Assembly (NCBI RefSeq): GCF_028618665.1
Contig: NZ_JAQITF010000001.1
Coordinates: 62,001-126,000, forward strand
Reading direction: 5' to 3'
Length of the DNA stretch: 64,000 nt
DNA from: Bartonella sp. AU16XJBT
GTDB lineage: Bacteria > Pseudomonadota > Alphaproteobacteria > Rhizobiales > Rhizobiaceae
In this document: positions 42,723 through 55,115 of the stretch, in pieces
How positions within the stretch are numbered: position 1 is the first letter of the stretch
Layout: the number at the start of each line of letters is the position of its first letter
Made by a program: the position numbers and the translations under genes
The notes under the pieces: model-generated
Database searches by the model: none
What the model was told of the DNA's origin: nothing
What the model saw: the letters and a program-made list of their open reading frames with translations, nothing else

Positions 42723-44423
42723 TTAATCTTGTTCTTGTTTTTTCAAAGCTGCACCAAGAATATCGCCAAGAGAAGCACCTGAATCTGTAGAACCATATTG
42801 GGCAACAGCTTCTTTTTCCTCTGCAATTTCTAACGCTTTGATCGACACTGAAATTTTACGTGTTTTTTTATCAAATGCTGTGATGCGAGCATCAACTTTT
42901 TGCCCAATTGCAAAACGCTCAGGACGTTGTTCATCACGATCACGCGCTAAGTCAGCACGCCGAATGGTTGTTTCAAGGTTGTGGTCAATTAATTTCACAT
43001 CAATGCCATTGTCGTTAACAGCAATCACTTCACAGGTGACAACAGCACCTTTTCGCAATTCACCAGAAGCGGCTGCCTCTCCAACTTTATCGCTGGAAAG
43101 CTGCTTAATTCCAAGAGAAATACGCTCTTTTTCAATGTCAACATCCAAAACCACAGCTTTAACGATATCACCTTTGTTATAAGTATCAATGACTTGTTCA
43201 CCAGGACGGTTCCAATCGAGATCAGATAGATGAACCATACCGTCAACATCGCCTTCAAGTCCAATAAACAGACCAAATTCTGTTTTATTTTTAACCTCTC
43301 CCTCAATTTGTGAATTGACAGGAAATTTATTGGCAAAAGCTTCCCATGGATTTTCAAATGTTTGCTTTAAGCCAAGAGAAATACGCCGTTTAGAAGGATC
43401 AATTTCAAGAACAACCACTTCTACTTCTTGTGATGTAGACAGAATTTTTCCAGGGTGAACATTTTTCTTTGTCCAGCTCATTTCAGAAACATGGATCAAT
43501 CCTTCAATCCCTGGTTCAATTTCAACAAAACCACCGTAGTCAGTAATGTTGGTAACAGCACCCGTAATTTTTTTACCAATCGGATAGCGGACACTGATGC
43601 TTTCCCAAGGATCACTTTCAAGCTGTTTCATTCCAAGAGAAATACGGTGCGTATCTTGATTAATGCGAATAATCTGAACTTTAATCGTTTGGCCAATTGT
43701 GAGCACTTCAGAGGGGTGGTTAACACGCCGCCATGCCATATCTGTAACGTGTAAGAGACCATCAATTCCACCAAGATCAACAAAAGCACCATAATCTGTG
43801 ATATTTTTCACCACACCTTCAACGATTTGATTTTCTTCAAGATTTTGTACAATTTCTGAACGTTGCTCAGCGCGACTTTCTTCTAAGACAGTACGACGTG
43901 AGACAACAATATTGCCCCGTCGACGATCCATCTTCAAAATTTCAAAGGATTGTGAATTATGCATGAGAGGTGAAACATCACGAATGGGACGAATATCAAC
44001 TTGGCTGCGCGGCAAGAAAGCAACAGCGCCATCAAGATCGACTGTAAAACCACCTTTTACTTGACTAAAGATAACTCCCTCAACGCGCGTACCAGCATTG
44101 AATTTTTCCTCTAAACGGATCCAACTTTCTTCGCGCCGTGCTTTTTCACGCGATAAAACAGCTTCGCCCATCGCATTTTCAATGCGTTCAATGTAAACCT
44201 CAACTTCATCGCCAACTTGCAAAGAACCGTCTTTTGCTTTAGCTCCAAATTCTTTGAGAGGAATACGTCCTTCGACTTTAAGTCCAGCATCAATAATGGC
44301 CATGTCTTTTTCGATTGCAATAACACGACCTTTAACAACAGATCCTTCATTAAGATCATTGGTTTGAAAAGATTCTGTTAAAAGAGCTTCAAAATCCGCT
44401 GTTGTGGGATTGTATTGTGACAT
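42723..44423 (-). CDS. rpsA: 30S ribosomal protein S1
   Basis: S1 helps load mRNA on the 30S subunit. The 566-residue protein shows six S1 RNA-binding repeats, the normal number; good examples begin VVKGRVIAIEKDMAIIDAGL, VEGVVKNITDYGAFVDLGG and ITGAVTNITDYGGFVEIEPG. It is last in the aroA-cmk-rpsA cluster, separated from cmk by 133 bases that contain a strong hairpin just ahead of the ribosome binding site AGGAG. Confidence 0.98.
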   Translation of the reverse strand: MSQYNPTTADFEALLTESFQTNDLNEGSVVKGRVIAIEKDMAIIDAGLKVEGRIPLKEFGAKAKDGSLQVGDEVEVYIERIENAMGEAVLSREKARREESWIRLEEKFNAGTRVEGVIFSQVKGGFTVDLDGAVAFLPRSQVDIRPIRDVSPLMHNSQSFEILKMDRRRGNIVVSRRTVLEESRAEQRSEIVQNLEENQIVEGVVKNITDYGAFVDLGGIDGLLHVTDMAWRRVNHPSEVLTIGQTIKVQIIRINQDTHRISLGMKQLESDPWESISVRYPIGKKITGAVTNITDYGGFVEIEPGIEGLIHVSEMSWTKKNVHPGKILSTSQEVEVVVLEIDPSKRRISLGLKQTFENPWEAFANKFPVNSQIEGEVKNKTEFGLFIGLEGDVDGMVHLSDLDWNRPGEQVIDTYNKGDIVKAVVLDVDIEKERISLGIKQLSSDKVGEAAASGELRKGAVVTCEVIAVNDNGIDVKLIDHNLETTIRRADLARDRDEQRPERFAIGQKVDARITAFDKKTRKISVSIKALEIAEEKEAVAQYGSTDSGASLGDILGAALKKQEQD

Positions 44424-44459
44424 AAGAACTCCTAATATATACCTTATCTTATAAGGTAT
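44424..44459 (-). promoter_or_regulatory. Hairpin in the rpsA leader next to the ribosome binding site
   Basis: On the minus strand ATACCTTAT and ATAAGGTAT (44459-44451 and 44447-44439) form a perfect 9-base stem with a 3-base loop. Its base is about 8 bases from AGGAGTTCTT and the rpsA ATG. S1 represses its own translation through leader structure in E. coli; a similar role here is inference. Confidence 0.55.
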
Positions 44460-44556
44460 GAGCGCTAGGTTAGTGTTAACATGGGTGACCCCTTAGCCCT
44501 TTTTCTTATAATACAGGAAAAAAGTTAGCGCGAGGCTTGAAGTCACCTTAACGAAT

Positions 44557-46550
<1,994 letters not shown>

Positions 46551-46715
46551 CTAACCTTTATGAAATTATGCATCCTTTAGCACATGCTTTAAAGGGCGTC
46601 ATGAAAAAATCTACGTGGAACAGTGTATTTATCTTTGACAAAGGCGTTATTTTTCGATTAAGCACCATAAAATTTATCTTTTAATGGAATGTAGTTAATC
46701 AAAGAGGCACGGTTT

Positions 46716-47096
46716 ATGGCAAAACAAGAACTTGGAACGAAACGTGTTGATCCAGAAACAGGAAAAAAGTTTTACGATCTAAATCGCGATCCTATTGTGT
46801 CACCCTATACAGGAATTTCTTATCCGCGTTCTTATTTTGAGGTTGCGGCAGCTGAAGCAAACAATGAAGAAGAAGTGGATACTGAAGAGCTTGATACAGC
46901 CCTTGAAAAGTCTGCTTTTATGCTTCTTGAAGAGGATGATGACGGTTCTAAAGATGACGATCTTCCTGATTTGGAAGATAGTGATGTCGATCTTGGTGAC
47001 GACGATGATACATTTTTATCTCACGATGATGACGATGAAGATGATGATGTCACCGATATTCTCGGAGGCGGCGTTTCTAATGATGACGATGCTTAA
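46716..47096 (+). CDS. TIGR02300 family protein
   Basis: A 126-residue protein whose N-terminal part (KQELGTKRVDPETGKKFYDL then NRDPIVSPYTG) matches the small alphaproteobacterial TIGR02300 family, followed by a very acidic Asp/Glu tail from about residue 70. Family members often contain paired cysteines near the N-terminus; none is visible here. Function is unknown. It diverges from aroA, as in related genomes, and is followed by a tRNA gene. Confidence 0.85.
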   Translation: MAKQELGTKRVDPETGKKFYDLNRDPIVSPYTGISYPRSYFEVAAAEANNEEEVDTEELDTALEKSAFMLLEEDDDGSKDDDLPDLEDSDVDLGDDDDTFLSHDDDDEDDDVTDILGGGVSNDDDA

Positions 47097-47203
47097 AAGA
47101 AGGCATCTTTTCCGTTGAATGCAAATTCTTCTTGATCTTCAATTTTTCTCGTTTTAAAAAAGTTGGAATTATACTGTCCTTTTAGGGAAAATTTGTTTTT
47201 ATA

Positions 47204-47279
<76 letters not shown>

Positions 47280-47699
47280 AAAGGACCAGCTCTTCTATCA
47301 AGAAATCAATTTACAGCAGAGAATATGTGATCAATTTGAAAAAGTTATGTGCTCTGTAACTATAAATTCATTAGTGAACGCTCTTTTAAGTTAAGCACTG
47401 TAATATATTTCTAATTGTTTGTTGGATTGTGAAATTTTACTGTCATAGTAATGAAAAGTACGTGAAGTCTTTTATACTTTGCATAGAAATAAAAAATGAG
47501 CTGTTTAGCTTACGCATTGTTTTAAAGGACAAAATTTAAATCCCCCTCCACCGCAAAATTTCCACAAAATCATAACGTGCTGATTGTCGCTATCTTTTTA
47601 AAAGATAGGAAGACCCTAAACATAGATTTGAGAATAAAATACTAAGATATACTTCCCCATTATTGCGAATCAGAACTTTTTTGAGTGTTTTTAGTCTGA
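47280..47699. other. Gap after tRNA-Ala
   Basis: AT-rich sequence with no supported gene. A small palindrome, CTATCTTTTTAAAAGATAG, is at 47590-47608; it is not followed by a T run. Confidence 0.35.
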
Positions 47700-47850
47700 T
47701 CAGATGTCCTACCAATTAAAATCGTTTCCTTGGAACATCATGAGCAAGGTTGAGGTGTAAGCAAAGCGGCACCTATCACACACCTTGCAGTCCCCCATGT
47801 TACTTCACGCTACAGGAAAGTCCTGCCTTGAAATATTTATTATATGTAAA
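47700..47850 (-). repeat. Dispersed relic element, copy F (module 1, inverted)
   Basis: Read on the minus strand, TTTCAAGGCAGGACTTTCC, then ACATGGGGGACTGCAAGG, then TGTGTGATAGGTGCC align with the TTTCAAGTATCAAGGATC, ATATTGGAGGTTGGCAAAG and TGTGTGATGGTACC parts of copy D. The plus-strand anchor ATCACACAC is at 47775-47783. The peptide SNMGDCKVCDRCRFAYTSTL corresponds to the LEVGKVCDGTSL end of the copy D frame. No other module was recognised. Confidence 0.5.
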
Positions 47851-48483
47851 GCTGTATATACCCCCTAAACGATAGGGCCGTACAACAAAATAACTTTTTT
47901 AATTAAGATAGACAGGCGAGATGAATGGACATGCTTCATTAAATACGCTTAGTCTTTTCGAAGGCTGTAGCCCCCCTTATACAAAGCAATATTTTATGAA
48001 GCGATACTCTTTCGTTTAATGCATTTCTCGTTTTTTTATATTGAATGTTTTACCCTTTTTATGATGCTCGAATTGCATTTATTTTAATTGCTATTTTATA
48101 TGCTTAACAAATAAATATTCATGTCATAATCAGCTAATAATGCGCATAATGAAAATAAAAAATGATATTATATTTTAAAATTTTCCTTCAATTATCTCTG
48201 GTATTTCGCCCAAAGTTAAATGCTAGCGTTCAGTGGGAGATAGTGTCCATTGTAAATTTTTTGAAGAAATGTAAACTCTTTGAACAAAGGGGAACAAAAA
48301 TATCGAGAGTATTTCCAAATATATTGTGTATTGCGAAAACTTTCTGTCGCTTGAGTTAAAAAAATAACAATTTATTTCATTCGACAATCAGAAAAACCAA
48401 ACTATCTTATCACGTCATAAGAAACTTTGTTCTCGAATAATTTTATCCCATAAATTCCCTAATTGAAATTTTCAGAATTCTCC
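47851..48483. other. Gap before transglycosylase gene
   Basis: About 630 AT-rich bases. A 65-codon frame at 48162-48359 has no ribosome binding site and no family likeness. No terminator hairpin was seen. Confidence 0.35.
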
Positions 48484-49071
48484 CTAACGCCATCCACATC
48501 TCTTTAATTGTTGTTCATAGAGCCCAGACATCCTCGCCATGCGCTGTGCTGCTTGTGAAAGCGCAGCAGTAACATGCCCGCCACTACGCGCATAAGCACC
48601 ATGTCCCATATGATAATTTAAATAAAGGTTATAGGCATCATCAAACCTCACTCCATTGCGTTGAACAGTTTGGCGATGATACCAAGCAACAAAATCAGCA
48701 GCATCTGCAAAATTCGTACGCCATGCAAAAGACTTTCCTGTAGAGCGAAGATACATTTCCCATGTACTGTCAAGCGCTTGAGCATAACCATAAGCTGTCG
48801 ACCGACGCTTCCATGGAATAAAACCAAGTAGTTTTTTGCGTGGAGGACGTGCATTGTGACGAAAACTTGATTCCATATTAATGGTTGCAAGAATAATCGG
48901 CATAGGAATTCCATAGCGCATTTCTGCTCTTTGAGACGCCCTACCCCAATTATCAAAAAAACCATTTTTTTGTGCCAAAATAGCACAAGCATTGTTTGTG
49001 TGGATGGGAGTAGTTGTTGCACAGCCCCCTAGCAGAAACACCAGTGCCCCTAAAAACAAAAGGTGTCGCAT
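48484..49071 (-). CDS. Lytic transglycosylase (SLT domain) lipoprotein
   Basis: The 195-residue protein has a lipoprotein signal (MRHLLFLGALVFLLGGCATT, lipidated Cys at residue 17). A lysozyme-like SLT domain follows, with catalytic glutamate in ILATINMESSFRHNARPP (about residue 68) and the STAYGYAQALDSTWEMYL motif. It likely cleaves peptidoglycan at the inner face of the outer membrane. It may act in wall remodelling or in making room for envelope machines; nothing nearby decides. It lies 113 bases downstream of rmuC. Confidence 0.87.
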   Translation of the reverse strand: MRHLLFLGALVFLLGGCATTTPIHTNNACAILAQKNGFFDNWGRASQRAEMRYGIPMPIILATINMESSFRHNARPPRKKLLGFIPWKRRSTAYGYAQALDSTWEMYLRSTGKSFAWRTNFADAADFVAWYHRQTVQRNGVRFDDAYNLYLNYHMGHGAYARSGGHVTAALSQAAQRMARMSGLYEQQLKRCGWR

Positions 49072-49184
49072 ATTCCCTATTCCTCTCGTTTAAGAAACAA
49101 AACAAAATAGAGATACTAAAAAATTATTACCAATCAATAAAGAACATGATCCTAACTTGTGATCGTTGAGAAGCTTGATTTACT

Positions 49185-50369
49185 TTATTCTTCATCAACC
49201 AAACGCAATATTTGCGACTGAGTTGATGTTGTCATTTTTGCTGGTTCAGAATAATTTTCTTTTAATTCGACAGTTTCAATGCGATTTGCCCGTTTCATAA
49301 TTTTAGAGGACGATATTAAAATTCCCTCTATATCTTCTCCTGCTTTGTGAAAGTGCTTCTGTAGTGCGCGAACACGGCTATCCATTCGTCCAAAATCTTC
49401 CATCAATTTTGCTACTTCTGATTGAATTAAATGCGCTTGTTCACGCATCCGCGCATCTTTCATAATGGTTTGTACAACTTGGACAGAGAGCATCAACAAA
49501 GACGGTGAAACAATAATCACATGGGCTCTATTGGCTTTTTGTACCAATGGCTCAAAATCCTCATAAATTGTCGCAAAAATCGATTCCGATGGTACAAAGA
49601 GAAAAGCGGTGTCATGGGTTTCTCCAGGAATTAAATATTTTTGCGCAATATCACGGATATGGACTTCCATATCCGTGCGAAATTGGCGTTCTGCCTCTTG
49701 ACGTTCTTGAGCTGTTGTTGCTTTACGCATGGTATTCCAAGCTTCCAGAGGAAATTTAGCATCCACAACAAGAGAAGGCGCTTTATTTGGCATGTGAATG
49801 AGACAATCTGGCCGCTTTCCATTTGAAAGAACAGCTTGAAAAGCATAAGAATTTAGTGGTAGAGCATCAGCAATAATTGCTTCCATCCGCCCTTGACCAA
49901 AAGTACCACGCGTCTGCTTATTGCTTAAAATGGATTGCAGTTGGACAACTTGTCCCGTAAGTGACTGAATATTATTTTGCGCTGCATCAATGACCGCTAA
50001 ACGCTCTTGCAAACGATTTAAATTCTCATAAGTTGATTTTGTCTGTACCTGAAGTGTTTGACCTATATTGGCTGTCATGCCATTGAGTTGCTCACTGAGT
50101 GACTTATTCAATTCAGCCTGTCTTTGACCGAAAATTTCAGCCATCGTTTGCATTCGCCCTTGCATTTCAGCTTGTGTTTTGAGCAATGTAGCCATCTGCT
50201 CTTGTGCCTCACGCGCACGCTTGGCAACTTCACTTTCCAAAAATGCCTTTTTTCGATGAGAATAAATCAACATAAAAAATGCTAAGCAAAGGAGTATCAA
50301 TAAAAGCAGGGCGCTCAGTTTCGTAAACGACTCATCAGCAAGTATAAAAGAAAAAAACGAATCAAACAT
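49185..50369 (-). CDS. rmuC: DNA recombination protein RmuC homologue
   Basis: The 394-residue protein has one N-terminal membrane helix (about 17-35), a long coiled coil (about 40-145, alternating Glu/Gln/Leu), and the RmuC nuclease-like domain (about 155-365) with RPDCLIHMPNKAPSLVVDAK, HIRDIAQKYLIPGETHDTAF and LFVPSESIFATIYEDF. RmuC limits recombination at inverted repeats in E. coli; biochemical activity is not settled. It diverges from def-fmt-truA, a common rhizobial arrangement. Confidence 0.93.
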   Translation of the reverse strand: MFDSFFSFILADESFTKLSALLLLILLCLAFFMLIYSHRKKAFLESEVAKRAREAQEQMATLLKTQAEMQGRMQTMAEIFGQRQAELNKSLSEQLNGMTANIGQTLQVQTKSTYENLNRLQERLAVIDAAQNNIQSLTGQVVQLQSILSNKQTRGTFGQGRMEAIIADALPLNSYAFQAVLSNGKRPDCLIHMPNKAPSLVVDAKFPLEAWNTMRKATTAQERQEAERQFRTDMEVHIRDIAQKYLIPGETHDTAFLFVPSESIFATIYEDFEPLVQKANRAHVIIVSPSLLMLSVQVVQTIMKDARMREQAHLIQSEVAKLMEDFGRMDSRVRALQKHFHKAGEDIEGILISSSKIMKRANRIETVELKENYSEPAKMTTSTQSQILRLVDEE

Positions 50370-50460
50370 GAGAAGTAATATAACGCCCTCATCATAAAAA
50401 AGCGCAAGAATTTGTTATTCAATATTGACCCATAACAAAGCATTGATTAATCTATTCCGC

Positions 50461-50997
50461 ATGCCAATAAAATCTTTAGTGACTTTACCAGATCCGATTT
50501 TACGGGAAGTATCCAAACCCATCGACCAAGTCGATACAGCTCTCCAGAAGCTCGCGGATGATATGCTCGAAACTATGTATAATGCTAAAGGTATTGGTCT
50601 TGCTGCTATTCAAATTGGCATACCACTACGCATGTTGGTTATAGATGTCTCTGGAAATTCTGAAGATAAGCAGAAAAAGCCCTTTGTTATTATCAACCCT
50701 GAGATTTTATGGCTTTCAGATGAGCGCAATATTTATAAAGAAGGTTGTCTTTCTATTCCTGACTATTTTGCGGAAGTTGAACGCCCTAAACGCCTGCGTG
50801 TTCGCTATCAAAACCGTGAAGGAAAACAAAAAGAAATTGAAGCAGATAATCTGTTGGCAACTTGCTTGCAGCATGAGATTGATCATCTAGATGGCCGCCT
50901 GTTTATCGATCATATTTCAAAAATCAAACGGGATATGGTGATACGAAAATTTAAAAAACGCGCAAAAGAAAAAACGACGCAGGAAGCAGTTTTGTAA
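50461..50997 (+). CDS. def: Peptide deformylase
   Basis: Removes the formyl group from new proteins; a metalloenzyme. Starting at [20 protein letters not shown] it has 178 residues; the open frame has 12 codons more upstream without similarity. The three motifs are [17 protein letters not shown] (metal-binding Cys) and QHEIDHLDG (two metal-binding His and catalytic Glu). The stop overlaps the fmt start by one base (TAATG), so the two opposing formylation enzymes are translationally coupled. Confidence 0.97.
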   Translation: MPIKSLVTLPDPILREVSKPIDQVDTALQKLADDMLETMYNAKGIGLAAIQIGIPLRMLVIDVSGNSEDKQKKPFVIINPEILWLSDERNIYKEGCLSIPDYFAEVERPKRLRVRYQNREGKQKEIEADNLLATCLQHEIDHLDGRLFIDHISKIKRDMVIRKFKKRAKEKTTQEAVL

Positions 50998-51926
50998 TGG
51001 CATTACGTTTGAGTTTTATGGGAACACCAGATTTTTCTGTTCCCATTTTACATGCTTTGTTAGATGCGGGGCATGATGTTGTCGCCGTTTATAGCCAACC
51101 TCCTCGCCCAGCAGGACGTCGTGGTCTTAAACTTATCCCCTCAGCTGTACAAAATGCAGCAGAAGAAGAATCTATTCCCGTATTCACGCCCAAAACACTC
51201 AAAACAGCCGAACAACAAGCTCAATTTGCAGCACTTTGTGTTGATGCGGCTGTTGTGGTTGCCTATGGACTTTTGTTACCCAAAGCTATTCTTGAAACAC
51301 CGCGTTTTGGTTGTTTTAACGTCCATGCTTCACTCTTACCACGTTGGCGCGGTGCTGCACCTATCCAGAGAGCAATTATGGCTGGTGATAAAGAAACAGG
51401 GATAATGATCATGAAAATGGACGAAGATCTTGATACGGGACCTATCGCTCTTTCTCACTCCATCTCCATTACTGATAACATCACTACTACTGAGCTTTCA
51501 AACAAACTTTCACATATTGGTGCAAAACTTATGATAGAAACTCTATCAACTCTTGAAAAAGGACAACTCAAACTGACCCCACAATCAGAAGAAGGCATAA
51601 CTTATGCCGCCAAAATCAAAAAGGAAGAAACCCGCATTGATTGGACAAAATCTGCTGAATTTATTCATAGGCATATCCGTGCGCTTTCTCCCTCTCCTGG
51701 TTGCTGGTGCAATATGAATATCGGTGGACGAGAAGAACGCGTAAAAATTCTTGAAAGTCGTTTAATAACAGGCCCTTCTCTTGAAATTGGTCGAATAGAA
51801 CCAGATTCTTTGATTATCCATTGTGGTCAAGGACGCCTTGAGATAACTTCTCTCCAAAGATCTGGTGGTAAAGTCCTTGAGAGCGCAACCTTTTTGCGAG
51901 GCGCTCATATTTCTGCTATTTTTTGA
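50997..51926 (+). CDS. fmt: Methionyl-tRNA formyltransferase
   Basis: Formylates initiator Met-tRNA. It has 309 residues: an N-terminal Rossmann-like catalytic domain ([40 protein letters not shown] with the catalytic Asn-x-His, and [20 protein letters not shown]) and a C-terminal tRNA-binding barrel from about residue 207. It is coupled to def upstream and followed one base later by truA. Confidence 0.97.
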   Translation: MALRLSFMGTPDFSVPILHALLDAGHDVVAVYSQPPRPAGRRGLKLIPSAVQNAAEEESIPVFTPKTLKTAEQQAQFAALCVDAAVVVAYGLLLPKAILETPRFGCFNVHASLLPRWRGAAPIQRAIMAGDKETGIMIMKMDEDLDTGPIALSHSISITDNITTTELSNKLSHIGAKLMIETLSTLEKGQLKLTPQSEEGITYAAKIKKEETRIDWTKSAEFIHRHIRALSPSPGCWCNMNIGGREERVKILESRLITGPSLEIGRIEPDSLIIHCGQGRLEITSLQRSGGKVLESATFLRGAHISAIF

Positions 51927-51927
51927 T

Positions 51928-52671
51928 ATGCCACGTTTTAAACTCACTCTTGAATATGATGGATCAAATTACGCTGGCTGGCAGCGTCAAACAGAGCTTC
52001 ACACGATACAAGGAGCTCTTGAACAGGCAATTTTTCGCTTTAGTGGACAACAATTAACCATTACAACTGCGGGTCGAACGGATGCAGGGGTGCATGCTAC
52101 AGGGCAAGTTTCCCATGTTGATTTCATAAAAAACTGGCCCCCCCATACTATACGAGATGCGCTCAATGCTCTTTTACGTCAACAGAGTGAAGCAATTTCA
52201 ATCTTAAATGTAGAAAATGTCCCTGATGATTTTGATGCGCGATTTTCCGCTATCAAACGCCATTATCTTTTTAAAATTCTCAATCGTCGCTCTCCACCAG
52301 CCTTAAATGCCAAACGCGTGTGGTGGTTGCCAAAACCTCTTAATGTTGAAGCTATGCATGAAGCGGCTCAAAAGCTTGTCGGAAAACATGATTTTACAAC
52401 TTTCCGTTCAGCACATTGCCAAGCCAAAAGCCCTATTCGGACCCTTGAACGCCTCGATGTTCAAAGAGAAGGAGAAGAAATTTTCATTTATGCGAAAGCC
52501 CGCTCTTTTCTTCATCATCAAATCCGTTCATTCGCAGGAAGCCTCATGGAAGTGGGTATTGGACGTTGGACAGCTCAAGATCTTGAAGCAGCTCTTCATG
52601 CTAAAGATCGTAAACGTTGTGGTGTTGTTGCTCCCCCTTCAGGACTTTATTTAACTAAGGTAGAGTATTAA
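51928..52671 (+). CDS. truA: tRNA pseudouridine(38-40) synthase TruA
   Basis: Makes pseudouridine in the anticodon arm. Begun at [20 protein letters not shown], directly after the fmt stop, it has 247 residues. The catalytic aspartate is in [20 protein letters not shown] at about residue 52. [19 protein letters not shown] near the C-terminus is also conserved. It is third in the def-fmt-truA unit. Confidence 0.97.
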   Translation: MPRFKLTLEYDGSNYAGWQRQTELHTIQGALEQAIFRFSGQQLTITTAGRTDAGVHATGQVSHVDFIKNWPPHTIRDALNALLRQQSEAISILNVENVPDDFDARFSAIKRHYLFKILNRRSPPALNAKRVWWLPKPLNVEAMHEAAQKLVGKHDFTTFRSAHCQAKSPIRTLERLDVQREGEEIFIYAKARSFLHHQIRSFAGSLMEVGIGRWTAQDLEAALHAKDRKRCGVVAPPSGLYLTKVEY

Positions 52672-52703
52672 CTGTCCCACAAAAATGACTTTTTCAAAAG
52701 CAA

Positions 52704-53567
52704 TTAAGGCAGTTTATAAAAAGAACGAATTTCTTTGAAAGCTTCTGCTGCTGTATTGACAAATTTCACCAAATTAATATCCGCAGGAGAGATTGTACCT
52801 TGCAAAGCTAAATATTCAAAATTGATAGCATTGCTCCAAAATTCTTTGCCAAACAATAAAATTGGTACCTGTTTCATACGTCCTGTTTGTATTAAAGTTA
52901 ACGTCTCAAACAACTCATCCAAAGTCCCAAATCCTCCAGGAAAAATAGCTAATGCTTTCGCGCGTACTAAAAAATGCATTTTTCGCATCCCCAAATAGTG
53001 AAAATTGAAACACAAATGCGGAGAAATATATGAATTAGGCTCTTGCTCATGCGGTAAAATAATATTCAAGCCAACCGTTGGCGCACCAACATCACAAGCA
53101 CCACGATTTCCTGCTTCCATAATCCCTGGTCCGCCTCCTGTGACAACCACAAATTCACGGTATTCTGTTTTTGCCGAATAGAGGGAACACAAACGTGCAA
53201 ATTCTCTTGCTTCATCGTAATAACGTGACATAGCGCACAAATTTTTCTTTTGTGTTTCATTTTTTGCAGCCCACGCTGTTTGCCCAGGTTCAGGAATACG
53301 TGCACCACCGAACAAAACAACTGTTGATTGAATATTATATTCTTTAAGTGTTATTTCCGGCTTTAAAAATTCAAGACCAATACGTTGTGAACGCAGCTCT
53401 GGACGCATCATAAAATCTTGATCGATATAGGCTAAACGATAAGTCGGAGAACGCATTTGTGCTGAATTAGAGACTTTATGGATCTGTTGTAGAGCTTCCT
53501 TCGTATGAAGAAGGGGGGTCCAATTTTCTCGTTCTTCTTTTCTTTTTTCTTTACAGCCCTTTTTCAT
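52704..53567 (-). CDS. LOG-family (TIGR00730) nucleotide phosphoribohydrolase-like protein
   Basis: The 287-residue protein has an N-terminal extension of about 80 residues and a Rossmann-like LOG domain with the motifs VVTGGGPGIMEAGNRGA and FPGGFGTLDELFETLTLIQT, which define the 'lysine decarboxylase-like' family now known to hydrolyse nucleoside 5'-monophosphates. Some members release cytokinin-type bases in plants and Mycobacterium, others act in nucleotide housekeeping; the substrate here is unknown. It converges on truA and diverges from dapD. Confidence 0.88.
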   Translation of the reverse strand: MKKGCKEKRKEERENWTPLLHTKEALQQIHKVSNSAQMRSPTYRLAYIDQDFMMRPELRSQRIGLEFLKPEITLKEYNIQSTVVLFGGARIPEPGQTAWAAKNETQKKNLCAMSRYYDEAREFARLCSLYSAKTEYREFVVVTGGGPGIMEAGNRGACDVGAPTVGLNIILPHEQEPNSYISPHLCFNFHYLGMRKMHFLVRAKALAIFPGGFGTLDELFETLTLIQTGRMKQVPILLFGKEFWSNAINFEYLALQGTISPADINLVKFVNTAAEAFKEIRSFYKLP

Positions 53568-53673
53568 GCACCTGTCCTACTTTCTCATCGTTTTATTGAC
53601 TGAAAACATTTCTTCGCGTAGGTCATAGAGAATAAATCTTGAAGCTTTCAACTTGTTTAACGGAACTTTCGTC

Positions 53674-54522
53674 ATGACCCATCTCACACAACTTGAAATC
53701 ATTATCGAAAAAGCATTTGATGATCGCGATTCTATTAATACTACCACAAAAGGTGAAATTCGTGAGAGTGTCGAACACACATTGAACCTTCTTGATAAAG
53801 GTGAAATCCGTGTTGCAGAACGGCAAAAAAATGGACAATGGCATGTTCATCAATGGTTGAAAAAAGCTGTTCTGCTCTCTTTTCGCCTCAATACCATGCA
53901 AATTATTGTTGGTGGAATCAATGGAACACATTGGTGGGATAAAGTTCCTTCGAAATTTTCTGGTTGGAAAGAAGATGATTTTCAAAAAGCGGGGTTTCGT
54001 TCTGTTCCTGGAGCGATTGTACGCCATTCTGCCTATGTTGCACCAAACGTCATACTCATGCCATCCTTTATCAATCTTGGCGCTTTTGTCGATGAGGGTA
54101 CAATGGTTGATACATGGTCAACCGTTGGTTCTTGCGCACAAATTGGTAAACATGTTCATCTTTCCGGTGGTGTTGGTATTGGAGGTGTTTTAGAACCACT
54201 GCAAGCAAATCCAACCATCATTGAAGATCATTGCTTTATTGGTGCACGCTCTGAAGTTGTCGAAGGCTGTATTATTCGTGAAGGCGCTGTTTTGGGAATG
54301 GGCGTTTTTATTGGAAAATCCACCAAGATTATTGATCGTACAACAGGAGAAATTTTTATCGGTGAAGTACCAGCCTATTCGGTTGTTGTTCCAGGATCTC
54401 TCCCTGGAAAACCACTCCCAAATGGTGAAGCAGGCCCAAATCTTTATTGTGCTGTTATCGTAAAACGGGTTGATCAAAAAACACGAGAAAAAACATCCAT
54501 TAACGATCTTTTACGTGATTAG
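53674..54522 (+). CDS. dapD: Tetrahydrodipicolinate N-succinyltransferase
   Basis: Adds succinyl to tetrahydrodipicolinate in the succinylase route to diaminopimelate and lysine. The start [16 protein letters not shown] at 53674 gives 282 residues; an in-frame TTG 21 bases earlier is rejected. A left-handed beta-helix follows from about residue 110 (hexapeptides in MLPSFINL-type runs, [37 protein letters not shown]), with the C-terminal [14 protein letters not shown]. dapE, often next to dapD, is not in the window. Confidence 0.96.
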   Translation: MTHLTQLEIIIEKAFDDRDSINTTTKGEIRESVEHTLNLLDKGEIRVAERQKNGQWHVHQWLKKAVLLSFRLNTMQIIVGGINGTHWWDKVPSKFSGWKEDDFQKAGFRSVPGAIVRHSAYVAPNVILMPSFINLGAFVDEGTMVDTWSTVGSCAQIGKHVHLSGGVGIGGVLEPLQANPTIIEDHCFIGARSEVVEGCIIREGAVLGMGVFIGKSTKIIDRTTGEIFIGEVPAYSVVVPGSLPGKPLPNGEAGPNLYCAVIVKRVDQKTREKTSINDLLRD

Positions 54523-54569
54523 ACACACTGTTGATTTATAGTGATCATTCATTGTTTTTCAACTTGAAT
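54523..54569. other. Short spacer after dapD
   Basis: AT-rich bases with no hairpin terminator visible after the dapD stop. They lead into dispersed element copy C. Confidence 0.3.
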
Positions 54570-54995
54570 AACACCCTCAAATACAAGGATTCTCTCATTT
54601 CAAATCCTTTCATACTGCATCAATCGCTCTCATTTCTTTGTGCATCCCAAACGCAGTTAGTGTATGCGTAAGACACGCTTCAATAAAAAGAGTAAAAATG
54701 TCTTTAATAACGCTCTCAAACAACACTAAGAGCTATCATAACATTTTGAACGCGCAAAGAGTGTGATGATAGCCACCATGCGTCTTTATGACATATAAAG
54801 ATAATCGCGCCAAATAGGTTTTATGTCATTCACGGAGGCTTTACCGTTATACTTTTTACGAACTACCATTGTGAAATGAGATCGGATGTATTGAGAGGTA
54901 TTTCTTTACAATAAACACGCTAATGTGCAATACAAATATATTTTGTTTAAAGCATTCCGTTTTACGTTTACGTGAGCAATGTGACACCATGAAAA
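54570..54995 (+). repeat. Dispersed relic element, copy C
   Basis: Module 1 begins with CTCATTTCAAATCC (near 54595), shared with copies B and D, followed by GAGTAAAAAT and GCTCTCAAA in the same order as in copies A and B, and GCGCAAAGAGTGTGATGAT matching the GCAAAGTGTGTGATG anchor. Module 2 (about 54885-54975) aligns with copy A over about 80 bases: GTATTGAGAGGTATTTCTTT against GTATTAAGAGATATTTCTCT, ending GTTTTACGTTTACGTGAG against GTTTTGCGTGAG. No frame longer than a few tens of codons remains. Confidence 0.6.
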
Positions 54996-55115
54996 AAACA
55001 TTCTACCTAAAAATGTAATTACTGCGCAATTTCCATTTAAAAGCACTCTTTTAAAACTGAACCAATCAACAAAAACAAAAGTGCAATAAATTAAGAGAAA
55101 ATACTCCTTTTTTCA
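54996..55115. other. Spacer before lepA 3' end
   Basis: 120 AT-rich bases at the 3' side of lepA, with no gene and no convincing terminator. Confidence 0.3.

Noticed and set aside
46921-47096. Sequencing or assembly artefact in the Asp-rich tail of the TIGR02300 gene
   Set aside because: The GAT/GAC repeats are irregular, stay in frame, and an acidic C-terminus is plausible for this small family.
48162-48359. 65-codon open frame after the tRNA gap
   Set aside because: No ribosome binding site, no family likeness, and AT-rich composition like the surrounding gap.
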